Notes: a model not told the origin generated them from the sequence alone. 10,565 nucleotides of DNA from Nocardioides sp. (GCA_029264225.1 JARICB010000394.1:1-10565); one strand, 5' to 3'; positions 1-6,791 are shown, numbered from the stretch's first letter. Made by a program: numbers and translations.

Positions 1-1
1 C

Positions 2-1552
2 CTGGCCTGGTCCGCGGTGTTCGGCGTCCTCTTCGGAGTCCTCGCCTACGTCGTGACCCAACTCGACCGCTACCCGCTCGATGAGATCGATGACTGGGGC
101 CGCACGGCCGAAGGGTGGGCCGACGGCTACTCGTGGCTCGTGCAGACCTTGCAGGTCATCGAGCACGGCTTCGGTACCATCGCGATGACGATCATTACCG
201 TGATCATCGCGGCCGCACTCTGGTTCAACAAGCAGCGCCGGGCCGCCGTCTACACGGTGCTGGTCATGCTCACGACCTCGCTGCTGACCACTGCCTTCAA
301 GCTCTGGCTGAGCCGCTCCAGGCCCGAGTGGCAGGACCCGCTCGACGTGTTGTCCTCGAAGTCGTTCCCGTCTGGCCACGCCTCCTCGATCGTCGCACTC
401 GGTGGCGTCCTCGTGGTGCTGACCGTGATGATGCTGCGGCGACACAACCTGCGCCGGCTGGCCTACGTCGCGATCGCGGCGCTCGTGGTGGTCGTCGGCC
501 TCGACCGGGTGCTGCTCGGGCGTCACTACCCCACCGACGTGGTGGGCGGGGCCCTGCTCGGGCTCGCGGTCGTCCTGTTCTGGCTGGCGCTCTACAACCC
601 GCTGCCCCGCTCGCACGCCGAGAAGGTCGAGCCACTCGCTGAGGTCTACAGCTCCGAGCGCCGCCTGGCGGTGATCTTGAACCCGATCAAGGTGGAGGAC
701 GTGGGCCAGTTCCGCTCCATCGTCAACGCCATGGCGATCGAGTCCGGCTGGTCCGAACCCACCTGGCAGTACACGACGATCGAGGACCCGGGTGCCGGCA
801 TGGCCGAGCGGGCCGCCGTCATCGGCACCGACCTGGTCATGGTCTGCGGCGGGGACGGCACCGTGCGCGAGGTGTGCGCCGAGCTCGCCGGCACCGGTAT
901 CCCGGTCGGCATCATTCCCGCAGGCACCGGCAATCTGCTCGCCCGCAACCTCGACATTCCGCTCTACATCCGCTCGGCGATCGACGTCGCTCTCAACGGC
1001 CAGGACCGCGCCATCGACCTGGTCCACGTCAGTGGCGACGGGATCGACAAGACCCACTTCATGGTGATGGCGGGGATGGGCTTCGACGCCGCCCTGATGG
1101 AGGGGGTCAACGACGAGATCAAGGCCAAGGTCGGCTGGCTCGCCTACGTCATCTCCGGCCTGAAGTCGCTGATGTTTCCCGCGGGCCGTTTCGAGATCCG
1201 CATCGACGACGAGGAACCGACCCTGCACCGCGCCCGGACCGTCCTGGTCGGCAACGTGGGTTACCTCCAGGCCGGTATGCCGCTGCTGCCGGACGCCTCG
1301 ATCGACGACGGACTGCTCGACGTGGTGATCCTGCACCCGCGGCGGTTCCTGTCCTGGATACCGCTCGCGCTGCGGGTGCTCGCGAAACGCGCGAAGACCG
1401 ACGAAATGATCAACCGTATGACCGGCACCCGGGTCCACATCCGGGCCACGACCGACACCCCTCGTCAGCTCGACGGTGACTCGGTCGGCTCCGGTCGCGA
1501 GCTGAGCATGGAATGCATCCACGGCCGCCTGCTGGTGCGCGTCCCGCGTTGA
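2..1552 (+). CDS. PAP2 phosphatase / diacylglycerol kinase fusion protein (5' partial)
   Basis: This is a membrane lipid enzyme with two joined activities. The N-terminal half is a PAP2-type phosphatase and the C-terminal half a diacylglycerol/sphingoid-base kinase catalytic domain (YegS/DgkB type). Counting from the GTG at 17, the three PAP2 motifs are K95-x6-R102-P103, PSGH at 118-121, and R164-x5-H170-x3-D174. Several hydrophobic segments surround them. The kinase half begins near residue 215 and shows GGDG at 278-281 and PAGTGN at 301-306, the nucleotide-binding and lipid-kinase signatures. The frame is open to the window edge and reads LAWSA before the GTG, so the real start lies upstream and an N-terminal membrane segment is cut. 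The two domains formally catalyse opposite steps on phosphatidate-like lipids, so the phosphatase may act on another substrate such as a prenyl diphosphate. The family is certain; the substrate is unknown. The gene ends 10 nt from a convergent gene remnant. Confidence 0.93.
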   Translation: MAWSAVFGVLFGVLAYVVTQLDRYPLDEIDDWGRTAEGWADGYSWLVQTLQVIEHGFGTIAMTIITVIIAAALWFNKQRRAAVYTVLVMLTTSLLTTAFKLWLSRSRPEWQDPLDVLSSKSFPSGHASSIVALGGVLVVLTVMMLRRHNLRRLAYVAIAALVVVVGLDRVLLGRHYPTDVVGGALLGLAVVLFWLALYNPLPRSHAEKVEPLAEVYSSERRLAVILNPIKVEDVGQFRSIVNAMAIESGWSEPTWQYTTIEDPGAGMAERAAVIGTDLVMVCGGDGTVREVCAELAGTGIPVGIIPAGTGNLLARNLDIPLYIRSAIDVALNGQDRAIDLVHVSGDGIDKTHFMVMAGMGFDAALMEGVNDEIKAKVGWLAYVISGLKSLMFPAGRFEIRIDDEEPTLHRARTVLVGNVGYLQAGMPLLPDASIDDGLLDVVILHPRRFLSWIPLALRVLAKRAKTDEMINRMTGTRVHIRATTDTPRQLDGDSVGSGRELSMECIHGRLLVRVPR

Positions 1553-1562
1553 ACCTCGCGGC

Positions 1563-1736
1563 TCAGCTGGGGTCGAGGAAGAAGACCCGGATCTCGCGAG
1601 CAGTCTGCGCGGCGTACTTGTCGTAGTTGGGCCAGGTACGTCGCATGGTTTCCCACGCGGCAGCGCGGTCGGCGCCAGTCTGCTCCCGCGGCGTGACCTG
1701 GTGGTCGCGACCACGGAACCGCACGTGGGCTCTAGA
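1563..1736 (-). pseudogene. 3' remnant of a deazaflavin (F420)-dependent nitroreductase
   Basis: About 57 codons on the minus strand read like the C-terminal third of the DUF385/Ddn-type deazaflavin-dependent nitroreductases. There is a short beta-strand segment (VRFRGRDHQVTPRE), then A-W-E-T-M with W-P-N-Y-D-K-Y, then T-x-R-E-I-R-V-F-F-L-D-P just before the stop. Family members usually end in a similar W..YP.Y..Y...T.R.IPV..L.P pattern and are about 130-150 residues long. The N-terminal two thirds are absent. Immediately upstream lies the intact DUF4446 gene with its own stop at 1742-1744, and the remnant frame within it reads as arginine-rich antisense-type noise. No good start codon or ribosome-binding site precedes the conserved part; a GTG at 1722-1724 is possible but unsupported. 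I read this as a gene truncated by deletion. The assignment rests on recognising the motif pattern without a search. Confidence 0.6.
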
Positions 1737-1741
1737 CCGCC

Positions 1742-2140
1742 TCAGGCGCGGGCATGCGAAATGGCTTCGTCCTCTTCCGGGGAGAGTTGCTGCTCGCTGG
1801 TCCAGGCAGTGATCGACTTCGCGTAGGTGCGAGCCTCGCTGCGTCCGTGTATCGAGGTAAGGACGACACCGTGCCCGGCGTCGTCCAGCAACGCCAGACT
1901 CCAACTGAGGTGACCGCCGACGTCACCGAACGCGTCGTAGCGCACGACCGCGAGGTGGCGAAGCGCGTCGAGGGTCTCCATCTTCAGGGCGGCAACCTCC
2001 TGACGCAGCCCGTGCACGTCCTCGGGGAGGGCATCGGCGCTCGGGCGACGTTGGTCGGTCGACGTACGACGCAGCGCGGTGAGGGACATCACGGCAGCGG
2101 CCAGGGCGATGACCAGGGCGAAACCGGCAAGGATGAGCAC
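1742..2140 (-). CDS. DUF4446 family membrane-anchored protein
   Basis: This encodes a 132-residue protein of unknown function. One hydrophobic N-terminal segment (residues 1-23) is followed by arginines, so it is probably a membrane anchor with the rest in the cytoplasm. Residues about 40-62 look helical and possibly coiled. The conserved core at 66-108 (VVRYDAFGDVGG, SLALLDD, GVVLTSIHGR, E-A-R-T-Y-A-K) is the hallmark of DUF4446, a family widespread in Gram-positive bacteria. The C-terminal LSPEEDEAI segment is also typical. The length is slightly under the usual 150-170 residues. The start is a GTG exactly six bases after a TAGGCT box, which supports both the start and a leaderless transcript. 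The gene is divergent from pheA with 69 bp between start codons. Family membership is confident; no function is known. Confidence 0.88.
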   Translation of the reverse strand: MLILAGFALVIALAAAVMSLTALRRTSTDQRRPSADALPEDVHGLRQEVAALKMETLDALRHLAVVRYDAFGDVGGHLSWSLALLDDAGHGVVLTSIHGRSEARTYAKSITAWTSEQQLSPEEDEAISHARA

Positions 2141-2146
2141 ACGGCG

Positions 2147-2152
2147 AGCCTA
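2147..2152 (-). promoter_or_regulatory. Leaderless-type -10 box for the DUF4446 gene
   Basis: TAGGCT lies six bases (CGCCGT) before the GTG at 2140. This is the spacing expected when transcription starts at the first base of the start codon. A CTGGCA hexamer sits 17 bases upstream of the box on the same strand and is an acceptable -35 match. There is no Shine-Dalgarno sequence between the box and the start. Transcription start is inferred from sequence only. Confidence 0.65.
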
Positions 2153-2196
2153 GGCCCGACGGTGAGGCCTGCCAGTCACGGCCCGGCTTCGCGTGC

Positions 2197-2201
2197 GAGG
2201 A
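2197..2201 (+). promoter_or_regulatory. Shine-Dalgarno of pheA
   Basis: GAGGA precedes the GTG at 2210 by eight bases and sets the pheA start at the point where homology to prephenate dehydratase begins. The overlapping hexamer GAGGAT (2197-2202), seven bases before the start, could alternatively be an imperfect -10 box, since it differs from TANNNT at the first base. Confidence 0.5.
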
Positions 2202-2209
2202 TCGCGGGT

Positions 2210-3061
2210 GTGAATGCCCCCTCCACCCGCCGTCGGATCGCCTACCAGGGCGAGCCGGGCGCCAACTCCCACCTGATCTGCCAGCAGGCCTATCCCGACT
2301 GGGAGCCGGTGGCCTGCGCATCATTCGAGGACGCATTCGCACGTGTCGAGAACGGGGCCGCGGAGTTGGCGATGATCCCGATCGACAACTCGCTCGCCGG
2401 CCGGGTGGCCGACATCCACCATTTCCTGCCCACCAGTTCCCTCCACATCGTCGGTGAGCGCTTCCTGCGTATCCAGTTCGCTCTGATGGCGACCCCGGGC
2501 ACCGGCCTCGCCGACCTGCGGACGGTGCACAGCCACGTGCATGCGCTCGGACAGTGCCGCGGCGTCATTCGCGAACTCGGCCTGACGCCGGTCGTCTCAG
2601 GTGACACCGCCGGGGCGGCCCGGGAGGTCTCGGAGGCAGGCGACTCCACCCAGGCTGCGATCGCTCCGCCGCTGGCAGCGGAGATCTACGGCCTGGAGAT
2701 CCTGCGCCACGACGTCGAGGACGAGGACCACAACACCACGCGCTTCATCGTGCTCTCCCGCGACTTCGAGCAGGCCGCACCCGGCAACGGGCCAGTGATC
2801 ACCACCTTCATCTTCAACGTCCGCAACCTGCCGGCCGCCCTCTACAAGGCGCTCGGGGGCTTCGCGACCAACGGCGTGAACATGACCAAACTGGAGAGCT
2901 ACATGGTCGGCGGCGACTTCATCGCTACCCAGTTCCTGGCAGAGGTCGACGGACACCCCGACGACCTGGCGGTGCACAACGCGTTGGAGGAACTCGCCTT
3001 CTTCACGACCGAGGTCAAGATCGTCGGTGTCTACCCGGCCGATACGTTCCGCAACGGCTGA
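2210..3061 (+). CDS. pheA: Prephenate dehydratase
   Basis: The enzyme converts prephenate to phenylpyruvate, with loss of CO2 and water, in phenylalanine synthesis in the cytoplasm. The protein has 283 residues. The catalytic domain occupies about 9-175, beginning IAYQGEPGANSH and carrying IPIDNSLAGRVADIHH and the diagnostic T167-R168-F169 motif within HNTTRF. An ACT regulatory domain follows at about 179-273, so feedback by phenylalanine is likely. However, the usual ESRP phenylalanine-binding motif is replaced by ESYMVGG near residue 219. The combination of QGEPGANSH, HSHVHALGQCR and MTKLESYMVGG is the form I associate with alphaproteobacterial PheA rather than the usual actinobacterial YLGPEGTFTE type. 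The GTG at 2210 is chosen because of the GAGGA site and the homology start. The frame is open further upstream, but only as antisense of the DUF4446 gene. It is the first gene of a tight cluster with larB and larC. Confidence 0.93.
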   Translation: MNAPSTRRRIAYQGEPGANSHLICQQAYPDWEPVACASFEDAFARVENGAAELAMIPIDNSLAGRVADIHHFLPTSSLHIVGERFLRIQFALMATPGTGLADLRTVHSHVHALGQCRGVIRELGLTPVVSGDTAGAAREVSEAGDSTQAAIAPPLAAEIYGLEILRHDVEDEDHNTTRFIVLSRDFEQAAPGNGPVITTFIFNVRNLPAALYKALGGFATNGVNMTKLESYMVGGDFIATQFLAEVDGHPDDLAVHNALEELAFFTTEVKIVGVYPADTFRNG

Positions 3062-3062
3062 C

Positions 3063-3794
3063 ATGAACGCGCCCGACGACAGGACCGCCGATCTGGGGTT
3101 TGCGCGCGTCGACGTGGAGCGGGCAGCTCGCACCGGCGACCCCGAAGTGATCTTCGGTGCCGGCAAGACGCCCGAGCAGATCGCCTCGATCCTGCGCACG
3201 CTGCACGAACGTCACCCCGAACGCGCCGTCCTCGCGACCCGGCTCTCCCCCGAGGCGATGACGGCGGCCGCGGCGGTAGGTGCCGAGGTGCATCCGGTGG
3301 CCAGGGCCGCCACCCTGGGCCCCCTCCCCACCCCGCGTGGAGTGGTCGGCATCGTCTCCGCGGGCACCTCCGACGCCCCGGTCGCCGCCGAAGCAGCCCT
3401 CAGCGTTGCCGTCCACGGCGCCGCTCCGCTCGAGATTCGCGACGTGGGCGTCGCCGGCCTGCACCGGCTGCTCGCGGTCCGAGACACGCTTGATGAGGTC
3501 GACGTGCTGATCGTCGTCGCCGGCATGGAGGGCGCACTGCCCTCCGTCGTCGGTGGCCTGGTCGGCACGCCCCTCATCGCAGTCCCGACGAGCGTCGGGT
3601 ACGGCGCCTCGTTCGGCGGTCTCGCGGCCCTGCTGGGGATGCTCAACTCGTGTGCGCCCGGCATCACTGTCGTCAATATCGACAACGGGTACGGCGCCGG
3701 AGTCGCCGCCGCGCGCATCTGCCGCGTCGGTCAACGCGGCGCATCGTCGCTGGCGCCTCCCCTGCCGAGTCAGCCGAGGGGAAACACCCCGTGA
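3063..3794 (+). CDS. larB: LarB, pyridinium-3,5-biscarboxylic acid mononucleotide synthase
   Basis: LarB carboxylates and hydrolyses nicotinic acid adenine dinucleotide to make the first intermediate of the nickel-pincer nucleotide cofactor used by LarA-type racemases. The protein has 243 residues, the family's usual size. Residues 11-41 carry the N-terminal signature (LGFARVD, GDPEVIFGAGKTPEQI). The C-terminal two thirds are the AIR-carboxylase (PurE)-like fold, with VSAGTSDAPVAAEAA at 98-112, VVAGMEGALPSVVGGL at 151-166, and PTSVGYGASFGG followed by NSCAPG and NIDNGYGAG at 185-213. Cys197 in NSCAPG is my candidate for the nucleophilic cysteine of this family. The ATG at 3063 is one base after the pheA stop, which implies translational coupling. 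An in-frame extension to 3027 would run into pheA and adds nothing conserved. The gene ends in a GTGA overlap with larC. Confidence 0.93.
   Translation: MNAPDDRTADLGFARVDVERAARTGDPEVIFGAGKTPEQIASILRTLHERHPERAVLATRLSPEAMTAAAAVGAEVHPVARAATLGPLPTPRGVVGIVSAGTSDAPVAAEAALSVAVHGAAPLEIRDVGVAGLHRLLAVRDTLDEVDVLIVVAGMEGALPSVVGGLVGTPLIAVPTSVGYGASFGGLAALLGMLNSCAPGITVVNIDNGYGAGVAAARICRVGQRGASSLAPPLPSQPRGNTP
3776..3782 (+). promoter_or_regulatory. Shine-Dalgarno of larC
   Basis: GAGGGGA inside the end of larB lies eight bases before the GTG at 3791. It is a strong site. It fixes the larC start at the GTG that overlaps the larB stop and argues against the longer open frame that runs back to 3650 inside larB. 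Confidence 0.7.
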
Positions 3795-5020
3795 CGATCT
3801 GGATCGATGCCTCGGCCGGTGCGAGTGGAGACATGCTGCTCGGCGCGCTGATCGGTGCCGGCGTGCCGCTGGCAGTCCTGCGCTCGAGCATCGAGGCCGT
3901 GGCTCCCGAACCCATCGAGCTGCGCCCCGAGCAGGTCCACCGCAACGGGTTCGTCGCCACCCGCTGCCACGTCGAGATCGCCGACTCGATCCACCACCGC
4001 AGCTGGCGTGACATCCGGGCCCTGCTCGAATCGGCCGACCTCGACCTCGACGTGCGCGACCTGGCGCTGCGCACCTTCGAACGGCTGGCCCTCGCCGAGG
4101 CCCGCGCCCACGGTGCCGACCCGCTCGACGTGTCGTTCCACGAGGTAGGTGCCCTGGACGCGATCGCGGACGTGGTCGGCGTCTGTGCGGGCTTCGTCTG
4201 GCTCTTGCGCAACAACGGCGCAGGGTCGCCAACGAGGCCACCGCACGTGACCGTCTCGCCGGTCGCCGTCGGTTCGGGCAGCGTGAGTGGTGCGCACGGC
4301 ATCATGGCTGTCCCGCCACCGGCGGTCACCGAACTGCTCCGCGGCGTACCGTCACTGGCCGGTCCGGGAGCCCACGAGTCCTGCACCCCCACCGGTGCCG
4401 CCCTGCTCACCACCCTCGCCGACGCGTGGGGTCCACAGCCGGCCATGACACTCGACTCGGTCGGCGTCGGTGCAGGTGGTCGCGACCCTGAGACCCACGC
4501 CAACGTGCTGCGGATCTTCGTCGGCCTCGGCCCGGCGCGCGACGACCGGCCGTTGCTCATCGAATCCAACATCGACGACCTCGATCCCCGGGTCTGGCCG
4601 AGCGTGATCACCGCCCTGCTCGAGGCCGGTGCGGCCGACGCCTGGCTGACGCCGATCCTGATGAAGAAGGGTCGTCCGGCCCACACGCTCTCCGTGCTCA
4701 CCGCAGCCCACCGCGCCGAGACCGTGCGGGCGGCCATCTGGCGCCAGACCTCGACCATCGGCGTGCGCGAGATCCCCCTCGACAAGCACGCGCTGGATCG
4801 CGAGATGGTGGCCGTCGAGGTCGAGGGCCAGGGCATCGACGTGAAGCTCGCCCGACACGAGGGAGAGATCGTCAACGCCCAACCCGAGTGGGACGACGTG
4901 GCGCGGGCCGCGGTCGCGCTGGGGCGCCCCGCAAACGACGTACTCGCCGAGGCCATCGCAGCCACCCGAGCCCTGCTCCGAGACACGGGCTCGAACGACT
5001 CGTCCGGGGCGCCTTACTAG
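3791..5020 (+). CDS. larC: LarC, nickel-inserting cyclometallase for the nickel-pincer nucleotide
   Basis: LarC inserts nickel into pyridinium-3,5-bisthiocarboxylic acid mononucleotide in a CTP-dependent reaction, the last step of nickel-pincer cofactor synthesis. The protein has 409 residues. It opens with IDASAGASGDMLLGAL (residues 5-20), followed by SFHEVGALDAIADVVG at 115-130, VSGAHGIMAVPPPAV at 175-189, and CTPTGAALL at 198-206. The C-terminal LarC2 part contains ESNIDDLDPR at 258-267, MKKGRP at 291-296 and RQTSTIGVRE at 328-337. In Lactobacillus plantarum, larC1 and larC2 are joined by programmed frameshifting; here one uninterrupted frame covers both parts. The start is GTG at 3791, overlapping the larB stop as GTGA and preceded by GAGGGGA. 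The TAG stop forms part of the promoter box of the next gene. The sulfur-transfer enzyme LarE and the racemase LarA are not present in the window. Confidence 0.94.
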   Translation: MTIWIDASAGASGDMLLGALIGAGVPLAVLRSSIEAVAPEPIELRPEQVHRNGFVATRCHVEIADSIHHRSWRDIRALLESADLDLDVRDLALRTFERLALAEARAHGADPLDVSFHEVGALDAIADVVGVCAGFVWLLRNNGAGSPTRPPHVTVSPVAVGSGSVSGAHGIMAVPPPAVTELLRGVPSLAGPGAHESCTPTGAALLTTLADAWGPQPAMTLDSVGVGAGGRDPETHANVLRIFVGLGPARDDRPLLIESNIDDLDPRVWPSVITALLEAGAADAWLTPILMKKGRPAHTLSVLTAAHRAETVRAAIWRQTSTIGVREIPLDKHALDREMVAVEVEGQGIDVKLARHEGEIVNAQPEWDDVARAAVALGRPANDVLAEAIAATRALLRDTGSNDSSGAPY

Positions 5021-5023
5021 GCT
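5018..5023 (+). promoter_or_regulatory. Leaderless-type -10 box for the GDT1-family gene
   Basis: TAGGCT sits six bases (CGCCGG) before the GTG at 5030. Its first three bases are the larC stop codon. I see no convincing -35 hexamer at 17-18 bases. The exact match to the other TAGGCT boxes in the window supports it. Confidence 0.62.
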
Positions 5024-5029
5024 CGCCGG

Positions 5030-5629
5030 GTGGACCTCGTCGTCGTCGCCCTCACCTTCGCGGCCATCTTTGTCGTCGAACTTCCCGACAAGACGTTCAT
5101 CGCGACGCTGGTGCTGTCGACGAAGTTCCGGCCGTTGTTCGTCTGGATCGGCGTCGCACTCGCCTTCCTGGTGCAGACCGCGATCGCCGTCGCACTCGGC
5201 AAGGCCGCGAGCTTCCTGCCCGACAACGTGGTGCACGTCGCCGCCGCGCTGATGTTTGCGATCGGTGCGATCGTGCTGTTGCGCGAGGCCCGCAGCGCGG
5301 ACGCTGACGAGAGCGCCTCCGAGCAGGAGATCGCCGACAAGGCCGGCGACGTGCACGGTCTGCGGGTGATCGCGACCAGCTTCCTGATCCTCTTCGCTGC
5401 CGAGTGGGGCGACCTGTCGCAACTGCTCACGCTGTCCTTGGTGGCCAAGTACGACGACCCGGTCTCGGTCTTCATCGGCGCGTGGGGTGCGTTGCTGGCG
5501 GTCTCCGGGTTGGCCGTCATCGTTGGCCGGGTGCTGCTCAAGCACGTCAAGTTGTCGGTGCTGCATTACCTGGGTGCGGCCGTGTGCCTGCTCATGGCAT
5601 GTTTGACCGTGTGGGAGATGACGCGCTGA
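5030..5629 (+). CDS. GDT1/TMEM165 (UPF0016) family cation transporter
   Basis: This is a membrane protein of 199 residues with about six hydrophobic segments arranged as two repeats of three. Each repeat carries the family's acidic metal-binding motif: E17-L-P-D20-K21-T22 in the first segment and E125-W-G-D128-L-S130 in the fourth. A charged, acidic loop at about 87-107 separates the halves. Characterised relatives export Mn2+ or exchange Ca2+/Mn2+ for protons, so manganese export is the default inference. The ELPDKT variant of the usual ELGDKT motif is, from memory, common in actinobacteria. The GTG start at 5030 follows a TAGGCT box by six bases. The gene directly follows the nickel-cofactor gene larC. 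Whether it handles nickel is unknown, and its own promoter suggests it can be expressed independently. Its end overlaps the likely start of the next gene. Confidence 0.88.
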   Translation: MDLVVVALTFAAIFVVELPDKTFIATLVLSTKFRPLFVWIGVALAFLVQTAIAVALGKAASFLPDNVVHVAAALMFAIGAIVLLREARSADADESASEQEIADKAGDVHGLRVIATSFLILFAAEWGDLSQLLTLSLVAKYDDPVSVFIGAWGALLAVSGLAVIVGRVLLKHVKLSVLHYLGAAVCLLMACLTVWEMTR

Positions 5630-6759
5630 CCCAGACCGTCCGCGGTCGCTTCCGCGACGTCAACGGCGAGCACCCGATGAGCGAGGCCGACGACGCCTAC
5701 GTCCGGGAGCACTTCACCCCCGCCACGTCGCAGCAGTTGGTCGAGATCGCCGCCGGTCGGCTGCCGCTGCCCGGCTATCTGCTCCGCGACGGCACGCCCA
5801 TGGTCGCCGATGTCGCCGAATGCCTCGCGGCGGCCGGTGGCATCGACCGCCTGCGCGACTGGTTCCTGGCGTTCTGGCCGACCGAACCGGAGACCGGCGC
5901 CGAGGAGTGGGCCGCGTTCTTCTCCGGCCAGTACGTCTGTCTGCGGCGCCTCGACCCGCTGGCGATCCGCACCCGCGCGCGAATGCTCGATCAGGCGCAG
6001 GCGGCGGCGGTCGCGCTGCGCGCGGATCCGCGGGACCAGGCCGCCCAGGGATCGCTCGCGGAGGCCATCGACGGCGGGCTCGGGGTCGAGGGACTTGACC
6101 AACTGCTGCTGCCGATGACGGGCTACGACCGACTCCGGTTCGGCGGGCCGACGGTCCACGACGTGTGGCTGGTGGCGGCTCGGACCGAGTTCCACCGTCC
6201 TCAGCCGCCCCGACTCCCGATCCACACCGAGCGGCTCACCCTGCGTCGTACCCTGCCGGAGGACGCCGTCGTCAGAGCCGCAGCCATGGCCGACCCGGAC
6301 TTCGTGCGCTACCTGCTCACGCCCGAACTGAACCTGGCCGAGACGTCGTTCCTGATCCACCGCCGCAGCCAGGACGAGCCCCCGGATCGCCACCGCAACC
6401 TGGAACTGGTCATGCTCCACGAGGGTGACGTGGTCGGCGACGTGGTGCTCTTCCTGCAGGGTGCGGGCCTGACGAGCGCCGAGATCGGCTGGACCATCCA
6501 CCCCGCCGCGGCCGGTCGGGGGCTGGCCACCGAGGCCGCGACCGCGATGCTGACCTTGGCCTTCGAGCACTACGGCGTCCGCCGCGTGGTGGCCAACCTC
6601 GACGCCGCCAACCTCCGGTCGGCCGCGATGGCCGAGCGCCTCGGCATGCGACGAGAGACGCATCGGGTGGCCGACTTCTGGTCCAAGGGTCAGTGGACCA
6701 GCTCGTACGAGTACGCCATCCTGCGCGAGGAGTGGCTGGCCCGGCACGCCGGAGGCTGA
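5599..6759 (+). CDS. DUF6058-like domain fused to GNAT N-acetyltransferase
   Basis: This is a two-domain cytoplasmic protein of up to 386 residues. The N-terminal ~200 residues (HPMSEADDAYVREHF, LPLPGYLLRDGTPMV, WAAFFSGQYVCLRR, and GYDRLRFGGPTVHDVWL) resemble the DUF6058 family of unknown function; this match is from memory. From about residue 211 (TERLTLRRTLPED) a GNAT domain follows. It has the acetyl-CoA pyrophosphate loop AAAGRGLATEAA near 303-314 and the terminal N-x-R-S-A-x-x-x-E-R-L-G-M pattern of the RimJ/RimL-type branch. The substrate cannot be read from sequence. The start is uncertain. ATG 5599 overlaps the transporter gene by 31 bases and keeps the conserved-looking VNGEHP segment. 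ATG 5677 has a GGCGAG site six bases upstream and would give 360 residues. Fusion to a DUF6058-like domain hints at modification of a specific, unidentified target. Confidence 0.8.
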   Translation: MFDRVGDDALTQTVRGRFRDVNGEHPMSEADDAYVREHFTPATSQQLVEIAAGRLPLPGYLLRDGTPMVADVAECLAAAGGIDRLRDWFLAFWPTEPETGAEEWAAFFSGQYVCLRRLDPLAIRTRARMLDQAQAAAVALRADPRDQAAQGSLAEAIDGGLGVEGLDQLLLPMTGYDRLRFGGPTVHDVWLVAARTEFHRPQPPRLPIHTERLTLRRTLPEDAVVRAAAMADPDFVRYLLTPELNLAETSFLIHRRSQDEPPDRHRNLELVMLHEGDVVGDVVLFLQGAGLTSAEIGWTIHPAAAGRGLATEAATAMLTLAFEHYGVRRVVANLDAANLRSAAMAERLGMRRETHRVADFWSKGQWTSSYEYAILREEWLARHAGG

Positions 6760-6785
6760 CGCTCAGCACCCGATCCGTCTAGGCT
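6756..6785 (+). promoter_or_regulatory. Leaderless-type promoter of arcA
   Basis: TAGGCT at 6780-6785 lies six bases (TCCCAG) before the arcA ATG. CTGACG at 6756-6761, which includes the stop of the preceding gene, is a -35 candidate with 18-bp spacing. This is the most complete promoter in the window, and it shows that arcA can be transcribed apart from the upstream genes. Confidence 0.66.
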
Positions 6786-6791
6786 TCCCAG

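Noticed and set aside
1754..2209. Upstream extension of the pheA frame by about 150 codons
   Set aside because: The extension is antisense to the DUF4446 gene and shows no PheA homology; the GTG at 2210 has a GAGGA site and marks the homology start.
3650..3790. Upstream extension of the larC frame into larB
   Set aside because: The sequence is arginine-rich and out of frame with conserved larB; the GTG at 3791 has a strong Shine-Dalgarno and begins the LarC family signature.
3015..5566. Several long minus-strand open frames opposite larB, larC and the transporter gene
   Set aside because: They have biased compositions (runs of R, G, H, D) that mirror the sense codons and no family motifs; the sense genes are clear.
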